Part shown: piece after piece, positions 39,701-49,050 of the stretch
How the letters are laid out: every line of letters starts with the position of its first letter
How positions within the stretch are numbered: position 1 is the first letter of the stretch
NCBI GenBank assembly: GCA_030407085.1
Contig: CM059582.1
Coordinates: 11,823,501 to 11,887,500 of the forward strand
Length of the DNA: 64,000 nt
Source of the DNA: Trichopria drosophilae
Taxonomy: Eukaryota > Arthropoda > Insecta > Hymenoptera > Diapriidae
Direction: 5' to 3'
The notes under the pieces: model-generated
Told to the model about the DNA's origin: nothing
What the model saw: only the letters and a program-made list of their open reading frames with translations
Database searches by the model: none
Position numbers and translations under genes: made by a program

Positions 39701-42700
39701 TTGGCCATTACAATATTGGCAAATGGCAGAGCATTTTGAAGCCCGCTTTCTTGCATCCACAGGCTTTGCCACATTTTCCTTTGCACTACACGAAATAAGT
39801 TTAAGCAGCTCAAGTGGCGCAGGTTCCGCAGTAATAGGAATTGGCAACAATCCGCAATGACATCTTTGCCAGCCCCACTCATCCGGAGGAAGATAATATT
39901 ATAGCCATTGTTGAACCTGATGATACGTTCGCAACGCATGCTGTCGAATGGCATCCGTCGGTAGTAATGAAGCGAGATTAAACTTGTTTTTCGCAACAGA
40001 GTTAGGGAACCTCTTATATCTGAGATTATCATTGACGCTTCTTGCTTATCGCCGCCATACAAAGCAATAATAAATTGCTTTCCAGCGTTGACCAAAACGT
40101 ACGTTTGAATATTGTTTTCTTTAAATAAGTACATCACTCCCTGCAATTCTACACGCTTGTCGAGGATGGACAAAAATGTAGCTTTTAAAAACGTTGAAAA
40201 ATGCTGACGTGGTATCGCAACCGCTGAAGGCGTGGAGGAAAAGTATGTTATTAGTAACACAATCGCTGCATCCTAAAGAAGTCGGAAAATACAGCAATTG
40301 CGGCGTTTTGCCTTTAGATGGCTTGCTAAAAAAGATATTTTGTGTTTTGGGCGCCAGACCAACAAGTAAGACCAATAGGTCAATATCTTCGTCAACGGCC
40401 TCCACGGTGCTATAATGCGGTGACTGCTCTACAGCTATAGTGATAATGGAGACATCGGCATCTTCAAATGCCTGATGTACATCGACAGATGCTTCTCGTA
40501 ATTAAATCATCAGCATTGCGCCCAATGTATTTTTATTTCTGACGTTGGAAAACAATTTTTCTTGGCTGCATGACGACATAGTATTTTTGTCAAACATGCA
40601 CTGTGGTGCCTGGTACTTTTTAGAACGTCTTAAAAGTTCCGCGTTTTTCGTACTTGAATTCACATCTTCAGGACGATAACCATCGAAGATGATAGTGACG
40701 TTTTTTCCGTTTAAAACTTAACGCCTCAAAAGTTTTGCCAATCACGTTACTCAACATTTCGCTTCCAACTTCGTAAGCATAGTGACAATTAATACCTTTG
40801 TTTCCGACCACTCCTCTGCCGATCTATACAGGTTCTTTACCAACGGGGATGGGCTCATGTTGTGCCAGCCAGAAATCTAATTTCTCTAAGTCAGAGTTAT
40901 CTCTGGAAACTCTAGCAACTTGCATATCAACATATTGTTTTGTCGTTGCGCATGTCACTCCAGCAAAAGTTTCCACCTCCAGACACATATTTTGCAGTTG
41001 GATCATTCTTAAGTCCATCAAACTGGAGTGGAGTCGGTGTAGCTCCGTCCTGTAATTCCTCCACGTGCCTTGATTGACCGCATCAGGTATTGCTTAATCG
41101 TTTGAACTGACATTATGCCAGACCAAAATTACTGGTACGACGTACAGTGAAACATCATGTTGTGAATTTCTGTAATTCTTCAGGAGGCATTTTTTCGTGA
41201 AGAAGTCGCATACCCTGCAGGTATAGGCGTGTCGATAATGTATAGTTAAAATGTCCAGCGGCATAGAAATATGGCAACATGTTTTGAATTGTATCTAGAT
41301 GTAATTCCCAATGGCCAGATCTTTCTCCCTCCAGGAATTGTTTTACCAAGGTTACCATGCGAAGATATTGGACCCATAATTTCGACGTAGGACTCTTTTT
41401 TTCAAGTTCTCGCAATTTTTGAGCAAATTTTTAGTCGATCATTTAATGAGTTCATCTTCATTTGCATGTAATATATCGGATCTTTCGATACCATCAAGAA
41501 AGGGATTGAAGGCATCGCGCTCTTTGTCGGTGAATATCATTGCATCGAATAGGATCTTCGACAAAGCCAAGTCTCCTAATAAGTGCGCGCAAATCTTTCT
41601 TGAATAAGCGCGTCCAGACAATATTTTCTCATCGCAATTTCCAGCATAAATCAAATTGAACAGCTGTTCAATTTCACATCCCGGAATGTCTAGACGGCAC
41701 GACCATTTACCATAAAGCCATATCAAATCAGGTATAGTTAGCATATCAAAATCAAAACTACAATCTACAAGTTTTGTCAGAACTGATTTTCCATAAAATT
41801 ATGTAGGAATCGACATAAGTCGATTATCACTGTATTTTTACAGTTTTTGTTTAATAACTCGATAAATATCCACCGTACAGGAAATAGCTGTCAGCAGTAA
41901 GTTGTAAAGCATAAAAAAAGCTATAAAATGAGCAATTATACATCGATAATACTTCACTCCACCGAGTTATTTAAAAAAAAATATTTTTCGGGGAGTTTTT
42001 TGGACTTTTCTCAAAAAGCACCTTCGATTTTGTCCCGAAAACCGACAGTTAAGTTTTGTTAGACCCTTCCCTAAGCGACAAAAAAATGTTGCATGTAGGA
42101 TTTTTTCCAGGTGAAAACCTAATTTTACTGGATTTTCTCTGTGAAAATATAAAAAAACTAAATTCGGGCACTATTAATTTTCTAAGGATTTTTATTCTTT
42201 CATAAGTTCTCATAGAAATTATTTTAAAAATGCGCAATTTATTTCACCACTATTGGCACATTTTTACGTATATAGTACATCCGCAAAAACATTTATCATA
42301 TGTGACTCTTCGTTTTATTCGATAAAACGGTTCAATTATTATTCCAACGTCTTAATGATAAGCAATCTATTAACGCTTCGATTATTATATTATAATTCAT
42401 ACATTTTTTCATGTGGTTTGAAATAGTTTAGGGCGACCAATACTGGCCGTGCTCAAACTAAACACCGGCGGTGTTTATTATACGTATTACGACCTCCTGA
42501 ATACCATGGACATATACGTAAACTTTAAGAGCAACTTTAAACAAAAATTGTATTTTTCATTAAATTGCTAATTTAAACATTGTTCCCTTCACTTTAGAAC
42601 ATTCTAACCTCGAAATTCAGAGGTCGAAATACGTATAATAAACATTTTAGTGAATTCGCAATCATATTTCGGCCACGGCCAGCATTGGTTACCCCTACAT

Positions 42701-44391
42701 TAAAATGGTCGCTATGGAACTTCAAAATCACTTCAATATGGTTGCTACTATGTACATTCGGTAAATAATCATTTAAAATGGCAGAAGTAAACGATTCACT
42801 TGAAAGGAAATACATTTTGTGTAATATGTTTCTTCATTTTCATTATGTCACGTTTTTAAAATATTTTACTTCAAGTAAACATTTTCCTGCATTCAATGGA
42901 ATAATTTTATAAGTTAATAACATATTTTTCCAATGTATTTTCAACCACTATAGTACCTAAATTATTAATTAAAGATACAATCCTACATTCTTAGAAACAC
43001 TTCTTAAACGTCTTTTGGTCACACTATACAAAAATGTAGAATGGATATTCGTTGTTTCGAAATTAACTGTACAGATCTGTGAAATTCTTGTTTCAGAAAA
43101 CCCAAGGCCCTTGTCACGACTACTTTTATTCATTGAAGAACGTTTCGTTCTGCGCCTTTCATCCCCGAGATCATCGCTACCTCGGTTTCATCACGAAACA
43201 TCCTACTCTTCAGAGGTTTGCTTGTCACGTGTTCATAGGACAAGAATCGACGAGGCCAGTTGCTGAAGCTGTCGGGTAAGTTTTCTTTTTTTCAATTTGA
43301 CTTTTTCGAGCAATTTTATTGCAGAAGACTGAGAATGTTGAATTTTTTCTCTAAAAAATTAAAAAAATCCATTTTTTTATGGTGCTGTCTGATAAAAATT
43401 GCAAAACGCAGAACAATGAACATTTTTTTTGGATTTTGAAAAAAGGAATTACTAAAAATATAGATTTATTTATTGTAATAAAACTGTCGCAATCAACCAA
43501 TCTTTACCTTTATTCTTGGTCGATAGAAAAAACTCTCTTTTATTGTCTGATTTTTTAATTTACGCACCCTTTTTAGTGCGTAAAATACGATTTTACGTAT
43601 TTGTGCTGTCCGGCGGCCCTCTGGTGTCCGGGTTTGCCGGCCACTCGACTTCGACGGTCAGCATTCGCGCGTAACATCGTCTTTAACACACACTAAAAAA
43701 GGCGCGCAAATTGTACGCATAATATGTCGAAAAATACCGTTCGATACACGGGCGTAAGATTTCGATTTTACACCTTTGTATCGAAAAATACTATTTGCGA
43801 CTATTTTTAAGTGTACTTTTTCGAATAGCATTGCTAAAATGATCATGTTGAAAATTTAAAATGAGGGATCCAAAATGGTCGACCGAATACATTAAAAGTG
43901 ATTTTTTATAATAATCCAACTATTTTATTTTACTACTTTATTCATTAATGACTTTTTTTTAAAGTTCTTTCGGATATCATCGAGTTAGCCCGTAATATTT
44001 GATTTTTTGTAAAAAATGCATGGAATTACCTTGTTTTCATTTTTTGTTCTGATAGTGTAAAGGTACATAAAAAATCCATCCCGTTAGTTATAGTTTTTTA
44101 ATTTTTTCAAAAAGTGTAGTTGCCTGAGTTTTTTCTATCGACCGAGAAAAAAGTATGTCAAAAAGTTATTTTTTAATGCATGACAGGATAGAAGTTGCAC
44201 CACAAATGATTCGTGCTAACCAAAATCTGTTTAAAAATTATCCAATATTTTTTACCATACCTATTTTAGCGATGATCTCGAAGATTTATAGCATTAACAA
44301 AGGTCTTTTCTGTTTCAGTCGCGCCTTCCATCGATTCTACACAAAATTCATCGAGACTGCTTTTCCGATAGAGGATATATACATTGAATAA
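21688..44391 (+). CDS. Aplip1: JNK-interacting protein 1 (JIP1), complete, 9 exons
   Basis: A scaffold that gathers JNK-pathway kinases and links cargo such as APP-like protein to kinesin-1 light chain in the cytoplasm and axons. Exons: 21688-21770, 22435-22650, 23216-23362, 31474-31748, 32269-32523, 32760-32912, 33173-33456, 43097-43275, 44319-44391. They total 1665 nt, 554 aa, and all phases close. Start MADTEFEEF is preceded by AAAAAGG, a usable context. Residues 1-340 are low-complexity, with an acidic stretch, a basic exon and [14 protein letters not shown] (a candidate JNK-docking motif, about 230-240). SH3 is about 342-396 ([33 protein letters not shown]). PTB is about 412-545 ([25 protein letters not shown]). 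The tail PIEDIYIE matches the family's kinesin-light-chain-binding C-terminus. SH3 and PTB identification is firm; exon 3 rests on phase and splice sites. Confidence 0.93.
22435..22650 (+). CDS. Aplip1: JIP1 exon 2 (acidic region)
   Basis: Follows TATTTTCAG. Encodes [18 protein letters not shown], an acidic stretch ([11 protein letters not shown]) and [14 protein letters not shown]; donor AG|GTAAAT, phase 2. The length is 216 nt, so skipping it would keep the frame. Confidence 0.88.
23216..23362 (+). CDS. Aplip1: JIP1 exon 3 (basic exon, possible cassette)
   Basis: Lies between AATTTAG and ACTA|GTAAGA. Encodes [14 protein letters not shown], then [19 protein letters not shown] and NPENNRD plus a split Tyr. 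I do not recognise this segment in JIP1 proteins. It is included because both splice sites are good, the 147-nt length is frame-neutral, and the phases match on both sides. Confidence 0.65.
23790..24290. repeat. Copies of the 2.8 kb foldback family in JIP1 intron 3
   Basis: A forward copy near 23820 (CTATCACGTCATTATTTTG) and reversed copies near 24010 and 24196 (TGCACTTTTAGGTTAGGATA then TCTCAAAATCTTGACGTGAT) match the repeat at 2811-3686. Confidence 0.6.
24835..25627. repeat. Large foldback element, 0.79 kb
   Basis: Left arm 24835-25162 and right arm 25257-25627 are diverged reverse complements with a spacer of about 95 bp. Landmarks seen on both arms: ATTCAATGCC at the tips, AGGTTTTCAAGATATGAATT, TTCAGTAGTTTAAATGTTAT, TATTGCCGTGCAA and AATTATGTCCAGTTTCTT. 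There is no ORF of note, so it is probably a non-autonomous foldback transposon. Confidence 0.8.
26572..26816. mobile_element. Foldback MITE with subrepeated terminal inverted repeats, 245 bp
   Basis: Begins GGGTGCGGGTCGAAAAACCG and ends with its near-perfect reverse complement (CGGTTTTTCAACCCGCACCC). Each arm is built from short modules of the form CCGACA plus ATCAAAA/GTCAAAA, repeated five to six times with changing spacing. The loop is about 60 bp. Related copies lie at 30845-31217, 31250-31375, 32969-33015 and, degraded, at 21.0 and 1.7 kb. Confidence 0.8.
27116..27186. repeat. Perfect 20-bp inverted repeat (hairpin)
   Basis: TAATCAGAATGACAGGTTTA at 27116-27135 is exactly reverse-complemented at 27167-27186, with a 31-bp T-rich loop. 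It could be a tiny MITE remnant or a hairpin in the JIP1 intron transcript. Confidence 0.8.
28442..28620. repeat. Interstitial insect-telomere-like (CCTAA)n repeats
   Basis: Two runs, about 28442-28471 and 28549-28580, of CCTAA units (TTAGG on -), followed by decaying variants up to 28620. TTAGG is the ancestral insect telomere repeat. Shorter bits occur near 33905 and 61642. Confidence 0.85.
30313..30814. repeat. Foldback element, 0.5 kb
   Basis: Arms 30313-30516 and 30617-30814 are reverse complements. Shared landmarks are TAAATGTTAACACTTTAAT, CTAAGCTTGCTATCAAA, AAACCTAAAAAATACATTG and TCGCGAAATCCTAACAAACA. The loop is about 100 bp. No protein was recognised. It nearly abuts the next element. 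Confidence 0.85.
30845..31217. mobile_element. Second CCGACA-module foldback element, 0.37 kb
   Basis: Left end TGCGTGGATGGAAAAACCGA and right end TTCCATCCGCATCCC are inverted copies. The arms consist of modules such as CCGACAGTCATAAA and GTCGGCTTTTCAATTGTCGA. The same family as 26572-26816, but longer. Confidence 0.75.
31250..31375. repeat. Half-copy of the CCGACA-module element
   Basis: Contains only the reverse-orientation modules (ATCGGCTTTATGACTGTCGG and further TGTCGG units) ending TTTGTCGGTTTTTCGACCG. It lies just upstream of JIP1 exon 4. Confidence 0.65.
31474..31748 (+). CDS. Aplip1: JIP1 exon 4 (candidate JNK-docking exon)
   Basis: Acceptor TAGTTTAG; first base completes the split Tyr codon. 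Encodes [18 protein letters not shown], a Gly/Ser-rich part, [18 protein letters not shown] (proline-rich) and [14 protein letters not shown]; donor T|GTAAGA, phase 1. The basic-then-hydrophobic [10 protein letters not shown] fits a MAPK D-site pattern and is a candidate JNK-binding site by inference. Confidence 0.85.
32269..32523 (+). CDS. Aplip1: JIP1 exon 5
   Basis: Acceptor GCTCAAG. Encodes [32 protein letters not shown] and a Ser/Pro-rich stretch with several SP sites (possible proline-directed phosphorylation); donor CCTG|GTCAGT, phase 1. Confidence 0.88.
32760..32912 (+). CDS. Aplip1: JIP1 exon 6 (SH3, first part)
   Basis: Follows CAAACTAG. Encodes [18 protein letters not shown] and then [25 protein letters not shown], the N-terminal strands of the JIP-type SH3; donor GAAG|GTAAGC, phase 1. 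Confidence 0.96.
32969..33015. repeat. End fragment of the CCGACA-module element
   Basis: CAGTCGGTATTTTTTAACTG followed by TCGATTATTCAACCGGCACCC resembles the right end of the 26572-26816 element. It sits in the short intron between the two SH3 exons. Confidence 0.5.
33173..33456 (+). CDS. Aplip1: JIP1 exon 7 (SH3 end and PTB start)
   Basis: Follows ATCTTACAG. Encodes [20 protein letters not shown], then [20 protein letters not shown] and [11 protein letters not shown] of the PTB domain, up to MVDRSSPQ; donor CAG|GTAGGT, phase 0. Identification with JIP1/JIP2 is unambiguous. Confidence 0.97.
33955..36030. repeat. CCAAAC/GTTTGG satellite array in JIP1 intron 7, about 2.1 kb
   Basis: Tandem units of roughly 100 bp carry the near-palindrome CCAAACTGGTTTGG plus TTAACCAAA and TTTAGTTTGATGAACC-like blocks. 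A higher-order period is visible: TAACAAATCATTTAGTTTGA starts at 34741, 35192 and 35644 (spacing 451 and 452). Degenerate material precedes it from about 33.7 kb. Non-coding. Confidence 0.9.
36050..36810. repeat. Dispersed 'CATATTGGATCC' repeat copies
   Basis: Motifs GCCATATTGGAT (near 36417 and 36611) and GAATTTTGAAAATCTGACGC with CCGGATTCATAATCCAGGAC (near 36755) recur with those at 12.5-13.0 kb. Probably remnants of one transposable-element family in the JIP1 intron. Confidence 0.5.
36811..37928 (+). other. JIP1 intron 7 stretch, nothing recognised
   Basis: AT-rich intron between the dispersed repeats and the 4.2 kb TIR element. No feature was seen. Confidence 0.5.
37929..38182 (+). repeat. 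Left terminal inverted repeat of the 4.2 kb element
   Basis: About 250 bp, diverged. It matches 41885-42132 on the opposite strand and ends about 50 bp before the ORF start. Confidence 0.75.
38236..39613 (+). pseudogene. N-terminal half of uncharacterised multi-copy protein, broken
   Basis: Starts [17 protein letters not shown] (a CxxC pair) and is interrupted by frameshifts near 38430 and about 38750-38880 and by a TGA stop at 39260-39262. Recognisable pieces in order: [34 protein letters not shown] (in a shifted frame), [78 protein letters not shown] and GIEQLFSL. I recall this pattern from uncharacterised proteins present in many copies in arthropod and other animal genomes; I cannot name a function. 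Confidence 0.6.
39616..41744 (-). pseudogene. C-terminal half of the same uncharacterised protein family, broken
   Basis: Reading on - from 41744: [12 protein letters not shown] and DIPG, then directly [20 protein letters not shown] (the stretch present in the + copy between these two is missing), [53 protein letters not shown] and, near the end, [17 protein letters not shown] followed by an Asp-rich tail. Stops and frameshifts occur throughout, so it is not expressed as one protein. The GCDTTSA and C-terminal Cys motifs fit the same family as the + half. Confidence 0.6.
41885..42132 (-). repeat. Right terminal inverted repeat of the 4.2 kb element
   Basis: Reverse complement of the left repeat, including GGTTTTCGGGACAAAATCGA and TATCGATGTATAATTGCTC. 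It is followed inward by a short spacer and then the [12 protein letters not shown] end of the - half. Confidence 0.75.
42133..43096 (+). other. End of JIP1 intron 7, nothing recognised
   Basis: AT-rich intron up to the acceptor CTTGTTTCAG. No coding exon or clear repeat was seen. Confidence 0.5.
43097..43275 (+). CDS. Aplip1: JIP1 exon 8 (PTB core)
   Basis: Follows CTTGTTTCAG in phase 0. Encodes [36 protein letters not shown] and [20 protein letters not shown]; donor GTCGG|GTAAGT, phase 2. Classic JIP1 PTB sequence. Confidence 0.97.
43515..44146. repeat. Inverted-repeat element in JIP1 intron 8, 0.63 kb
   Basis: CTTGGTCGATAGAAAAAACT at 43515 and its near reverse complement GAGTTTTTTCTATCGACCGA ending near 44146 bound the segment. 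Inside is an unusually GC-rich patch (about 43608-43680, GTCCGGCGGCCC). No protein was recognised. Confidence 0.55.
44319..44391 (+). CDS. Aplip1: JIP1 exon 9 (C-terminus)
   Basis: Follows CTGTTTCAG. Encodes [20 protein letters not shown] followed by YIE and TAA at 44389-44391. The EDIYIE end matches the kinesin-light-chain-binding tail of JIP1. A possible AATAAA lies at 44417-44422, only 26 bp after the stop. Confidence 0.97.
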
Positions 44392-45720
44392 AGCTCCCAT
44401 GCCTGGCCCTTTTGTAAATAAAAGCCCTGTAGCTGCTGACGCGGACACATCTATACATATATACAAAATTATACCAACTATTAAACGCAAATCAAACTGG
44501 TTTGATTTATGCCGACCGATAAAAATTGCGTTTCGTTTGCTCACACAAACCTGGGTATCAGCCGAATAAATATGTGTTCTACTTATCGACGACGTAAAAC
44601 CTACTGAGATGCCGAGATACCATTGTATTTTAAAAAGATCGATCTTATTCAATTTTGAAAATGTCTTTCATTCTTCTTTCAAACTTATTTGATATTTTCA
44701 AGCATTTTTTTCAATGTTTTGGATACTACGATATGAAGACTCTCTTGTTTAAACATTTCCACGTATAAAAAAGTTTTTAAACATTAATTTGAGGTTATAA
44801 ACATACGTGATTTTCATATTTATGTGGTTACGTACAAAACCCAACAATTGTATTGCATTTTCATTATTTATGTAATTTAATACATCTATCATCCTTCAAA
44901 CTTAACTACTAATCGATCTCCTACGATTTAAACAAAAAAAACGTGCAAATTTTCTAAAAAACTGTGAATAGGTAGTTTCCTTGGTACTTAACCTTTCTGT
45001 ACAATTTCAACGATTTTGTACGTATGAATTATATTTTTTTTCTTCGTAACATTTGAGGTTAACCTACCTGAATATTTTCAAATCTTTTATAAATATTTTT
45101 ACGTTTGGATATTATGATTTTTAGTATTTTAGAATAAAAATGCAAAGAAATTGACGCGTAAATTGAAAAATTCTCAAAAATTCAGTTTCATACGTTCCAA
45201 ACTATCAGTTCCAAGATGGCGCATTAAAAGAAGCGGAAAAGCTATATGCTCACGAAATTAGAATCTCAAAATGTTAAATGGCGGTAATTCATTGTGAAGG
45301 GTAATAGTGGTACTAAATTATGCAGCTAGTCAAGAAGGGTAAAAACGATTTTGTCCTGTATTTAACCTCAAAAAACGAGAAAAACTGCATTTTTCCAATA
45401 CATAACCTTAAAGAGCAAAATTCCGATGTGATGTGACGATTCTAACCTCAAAAAGTACTTCATATCAAAGGAAAACAAACCTAAAGCATTAAAATGGAAT
45501 TGAAAAAGAGATTGTACGACAAAATATAACAACACAATTCATCCTACGAAAACATAATAGTAATTAAGATGTGTGACTACGTCATCGTAACTTCATTTAA
45601 AATTCCTTTGACGTAACAAAAATTAATATCGAAATGAATGAAGGGTTGACATATTTTTGTAGTTCATTATATTGATTTTCATACATTTACATAATAGAGT
45701 GGAATGCACTAAAACATATA
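44392..45720. other. Convergent intergenic region between JIP1 and Met
   Basis: No ORF of interest. It includes the short JIP1 3' UTR and probably the far end of the Met transcription unit, which comes from the other strand. Confidence 0.4.
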
Positions 45721-46595
45721 TAAAATAATGTTTATTTATAGTAAAATGAGACATAGTGAAATTGAATACAATGAATTGTTTATACGATGATAATCCCTAG
45801 AATTAACTACCGCTAACCATTTCCCAATATCATTCGATAACATCAAAATTGAGCAAAATCGATCTTCCTCGGCACCTCTAAAGACCAAGATTTTCTCGTC
45901 GTATATTTCGAGGTTATTTGTGAACCCCAAGTCGAGTACATAACCTCGAAATAATACGTTTTCTTATCCGAACGTCGATTGAATCGTTATTGATACGGAG
46001 ACGCTCCGTTTATAAATATTATTTATTTTGAACTGTTTCAGTTTTTTGTTATCGCCGATATTTTTTACGACTTATGCACATTCGAGTAATTCTCATTATA
46101 CGTTCCTGGGAAACTCTTGTACATTATCAAAAAAAAGATACGGAGAAATCCGACTATGTATATCAGCGTCCGCGACGGACCTGTGCGTTTTCGTTCACCA
46201 CGTGGCATCCCTCGGCGAAGATATGCGAAGACCACCGAAGATCACTCAAGTTTAAGCCGCCGTCTTGTGAACGAACGAAAAGACTTATAGCGTAATTAGC
46301 TGATTAATTGTCGTAGAAATTATAAAAGCAGCAGGTGTTAAAGATAAAGGTTGTTTTTTTTTGGAACGAGAATTGTTTCGTACACATCCAGATTTTGTTT
46401 TTACATTGTCTCATCTTATTCGGCTTCCATTCGCTTCATTATTTCTTTTGTTTACATACATTTTTTCTTCACCTATCGAGCAGCATTATTTACAAAAATG
46501 TACCACTTTTGCGAAGTCTTGATAATTCAGTCTTGACACAATAACTATTATGTGTACAACGATTCCCAATCATTATAAAGAATTCTTTATTTGTT

Positions 46596-46650
46596 ATATA
46601 ATAGTAATAATAATAATAATGATATAATAATAATAGTAATAATAATAATT
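46596..46650. repeat. TAA/ATA trinucleotide microsatellite
   Basis: TAATAATAATAATAATGATA-like sequence with some G substitutions. A similar ATA/ATG/GAT-rich tract lies at 48680-48791. Confidence 0.85.
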
Positions 46651-47639
46651 CCTCTGTCCCTCCTTTCTCCCACTCGTTTACAAATCGAAATTCGCTCTTT
46701 CATTTACCAGATGCCTCTTAAATTCCGTAAACAAAAATTCCAACATTTCGAAAAACAAAAAAAAATTAGTTTTCGAGCCATCTGGTAGAACGAAGAGATC
46801 TGTCTTAAAATAAAAACACATTTTCGAAACTAATCGGTCAACGTGCTACCGTGCGAACGAACGAATGACTTTGGTTTATCGTCAGTACTACCTGACGTCG
46901 TCTTTAGGAGAATTTTAAAAAAATCTGCACGTGTCTCCCTCCGATAAAATTAAAATTTCGTTGCCCTTCGACTAGTATGCACGACTGTACACGTATTGCG
47001 TTGCGAAGTGGCGTTTGTAGCGTTCCTAACCTTAAAGCGTCAGAAACGCCATCTAGTGAAAAGAATCTGGTGGTAGCACGCTGCATCAAAACTCAATGGA
47101 AGAATTATCCTTTCTCTCTTTCAATCTCTCAATCTCTCTCCCATCGAAACTGTCACACTCTTCCAAAATTATCTTTTTAACATTCGCTATAAATTTGAGT
47201 GAGAATTACCAAGTGGCGCTGTGGAGTCGTCGATTGAAACAGCCGGGGGATCTGATCCGACGGCGATGGATAAACATCTTTATAAATCTCTGCGACTCTT
47301 GCTTTTCTTTCTTTCTGCCCCTCGCGTCAATTTTTCTAACGGCACTCTCGTTTACAGTTTATATAATATATATGATACATATATTTATGTATACATAACC
47401 TAATCCTTGGCGCGATACCAATGACGCGTGGAATTTACAAGGCGCGTTTCAAAAGTGGCGACAGAACACTGAGATTACGAACAAGATGAATTTGTACAAA
47501 AATCGCCATTGCCGAGCTCCGCGGCGACGATACGACGACCAGGCCGAACATTTTTACCAAACGTAAACAATAACGTGCAAATACCATTTTAAAATTTGTT
47601 GCATTTTGGACTTTTTACGAATTTGAACGTTTTCTACGT

Positions 47640-48000
47640 ATGAAATTTTGAATTTTTCAGGATTGACACGTACAATTTCGTGGAAATTTTAAAGAAAGGT
47701 GAAGTAACAAGGAAAGCAACTAATCACAGTTTTTTAGAAAATTTTCACGTTTTTTAGGTATGAAATTTTGAATTTTTCAGAATTGACACGTACAATTTCG
47801 TGGAAATTTTAAAGAAAGGTGAAGCAATAGGGAAAGTAACTAATCATAGTTTTTTAGAAAATTTGCACGTTTTCTACGTATGAAATTTTGAATTTTCCAA
47901 GATTGACACGTACAATTTCGAGGAAATTTTAAAGAAAGGTAAAGTAACAAGGAAAGTAACTAATCACCGTTTTTCAGAAAATTTTCACGTTTTTTTTTCA
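47640..48000. repeat. 120-bp tandem repeat, three copies
   Basis: TGAAATTTTGAATTTTTCAG starts at 47641 and 47761, with a variant at 47881, so the period is exactly 120 bp. The unit contains TTGACACGTACAATTTCGTG and AGAAAATTTGCACGTTTT. Related single units lie at 48.28 kb and inside the Met intron at 50.2-51.4 kb. Confidence 0.85.
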
Positions 48001-48679
48001 ATTTTATGAATTTAAGGAAACGTATAAAATGCAAAAAATATCCTTTTCCGTATCATTATCAATAATTACAGTAATTGGATGATAATCGAAGACAAAAAGA
48101 AAAAAAAAAGATGAAAGAACGTTTGAAATTTAGATTTTCGAAGAATTTCAAATTTACGTTTCTCATTTTTGGTATTTTTATTCTAAAATACTGGAAATCA
48201 TAATAACCAATCGTAAGAAAATTTTAAACAAATCTTGAAATATTAATTTAGATTAACCACAAATCTTACGACGAGGAAAATATAATTGACACGTACAAAA
48301 TCGTGGAAATTGTAAAAAAAGGTAAAGCAGTACGGAAATGAACTATTCTCAGATTTTTAGAAAATTTGTACGTTTGGTTCCTATTTCAAATGTAAGTAAA
48401 CGTTTCTACAAATCGTAACGAAGCGTCCAAAATGCAACAAAAAATTTTTCTACCAATTTTCATTATCAATCATTGCAGTAATTGGATAATAATCGAGGAT
48501 ATCAAGAAAAAAAAGAGACGAAAAACAAAACAATGGCATTTTATTTCATCGATCGAAATCCATCGAAAAAAACCGATTGAAACTAATAATGAAATCGAGT
48601 TTTGAACCGTTCCATTCCAAACACTATATATATAACCTTCTAAGTCTCCGGTCGTCCCGCCAGCCGCTAACCATGCAGT

Positions 48680-48791
48680 GTAATAATAGTATTAACTAAT
48701 GATGATAATATTATAATGATGACAATGATCGCGATGATAATCGGAGTAATGATAATAGTATAATAGTAATAATAATGATAATAATAATAAC
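48680..48791. repeat. ATG/ATA-rich trinucleotide tract
   Basis: Degenerate AATAATAGT, GATGATAAT and AATAATAATGATAATAATA units in the presumed Met 3' region. Confidence 0.75.
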
Positions 48792-48918
48792 AGACGCGAC
48801 TTCTCTACTAGTAAGCCCGAAAGTAATGCACTGGGGCCTTCCGGCGTGCCGAGCATCGACGAATGGCGGCCGACGCTCGACCGGGCTGTCAATATAACAA
48901 AAATCGTTCCACGTAATG

Positions 48919-49050
48919 TCTATATATATATATATATATAACTATATTATGTATATAATACAAATCTATATATCATACACATTATATATTATATATAACT
49001 GTATGAGTATGCGTGTGTAAGTGTATATTTATATATATATATATATATAA
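48919..49050. repeat. TA dinucleotide repeats
   Basis: Two TATATA runs (about 48919-48941 and 49027-49050) separated by TA-rich sequence. Confidence 0.85.

Larger units (their letters stand above)
37929..42132. mobile_element. TIR-flanked element with rearranged uncharacterised ORF, 4.2 kb
   Basis: The ends are long imperfect inverted repeats: left about 37929-38182, right about 41885-42132. Both start CCAGTAAAATTA and share AAAAATCCTAC, GGTTTTCGGGACAAAATC, AATAACTCGG and TATCGATGTATAAT. Inside, a degenerate N-terminal half of a protein runs on + (38236-39613) and a degenerate C-terminal half runs on - (41744-39616), converging in the middle. Both halves contain a version of IPDL(I/M)WLYGKWS, so they overlap in the protein and are not a simple single inversion. 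The structure suggests a DNA transposon, but no DDE motif was identified and no target-site duplication was established. Confidence 0.65.

Noticed and set aside
46028..47403. Several 60-100 codon ORFs in the presumed Met 3' region
   Set aside because: Overlapping in multiple frames, no family resemblance, and no consistent splice sites.
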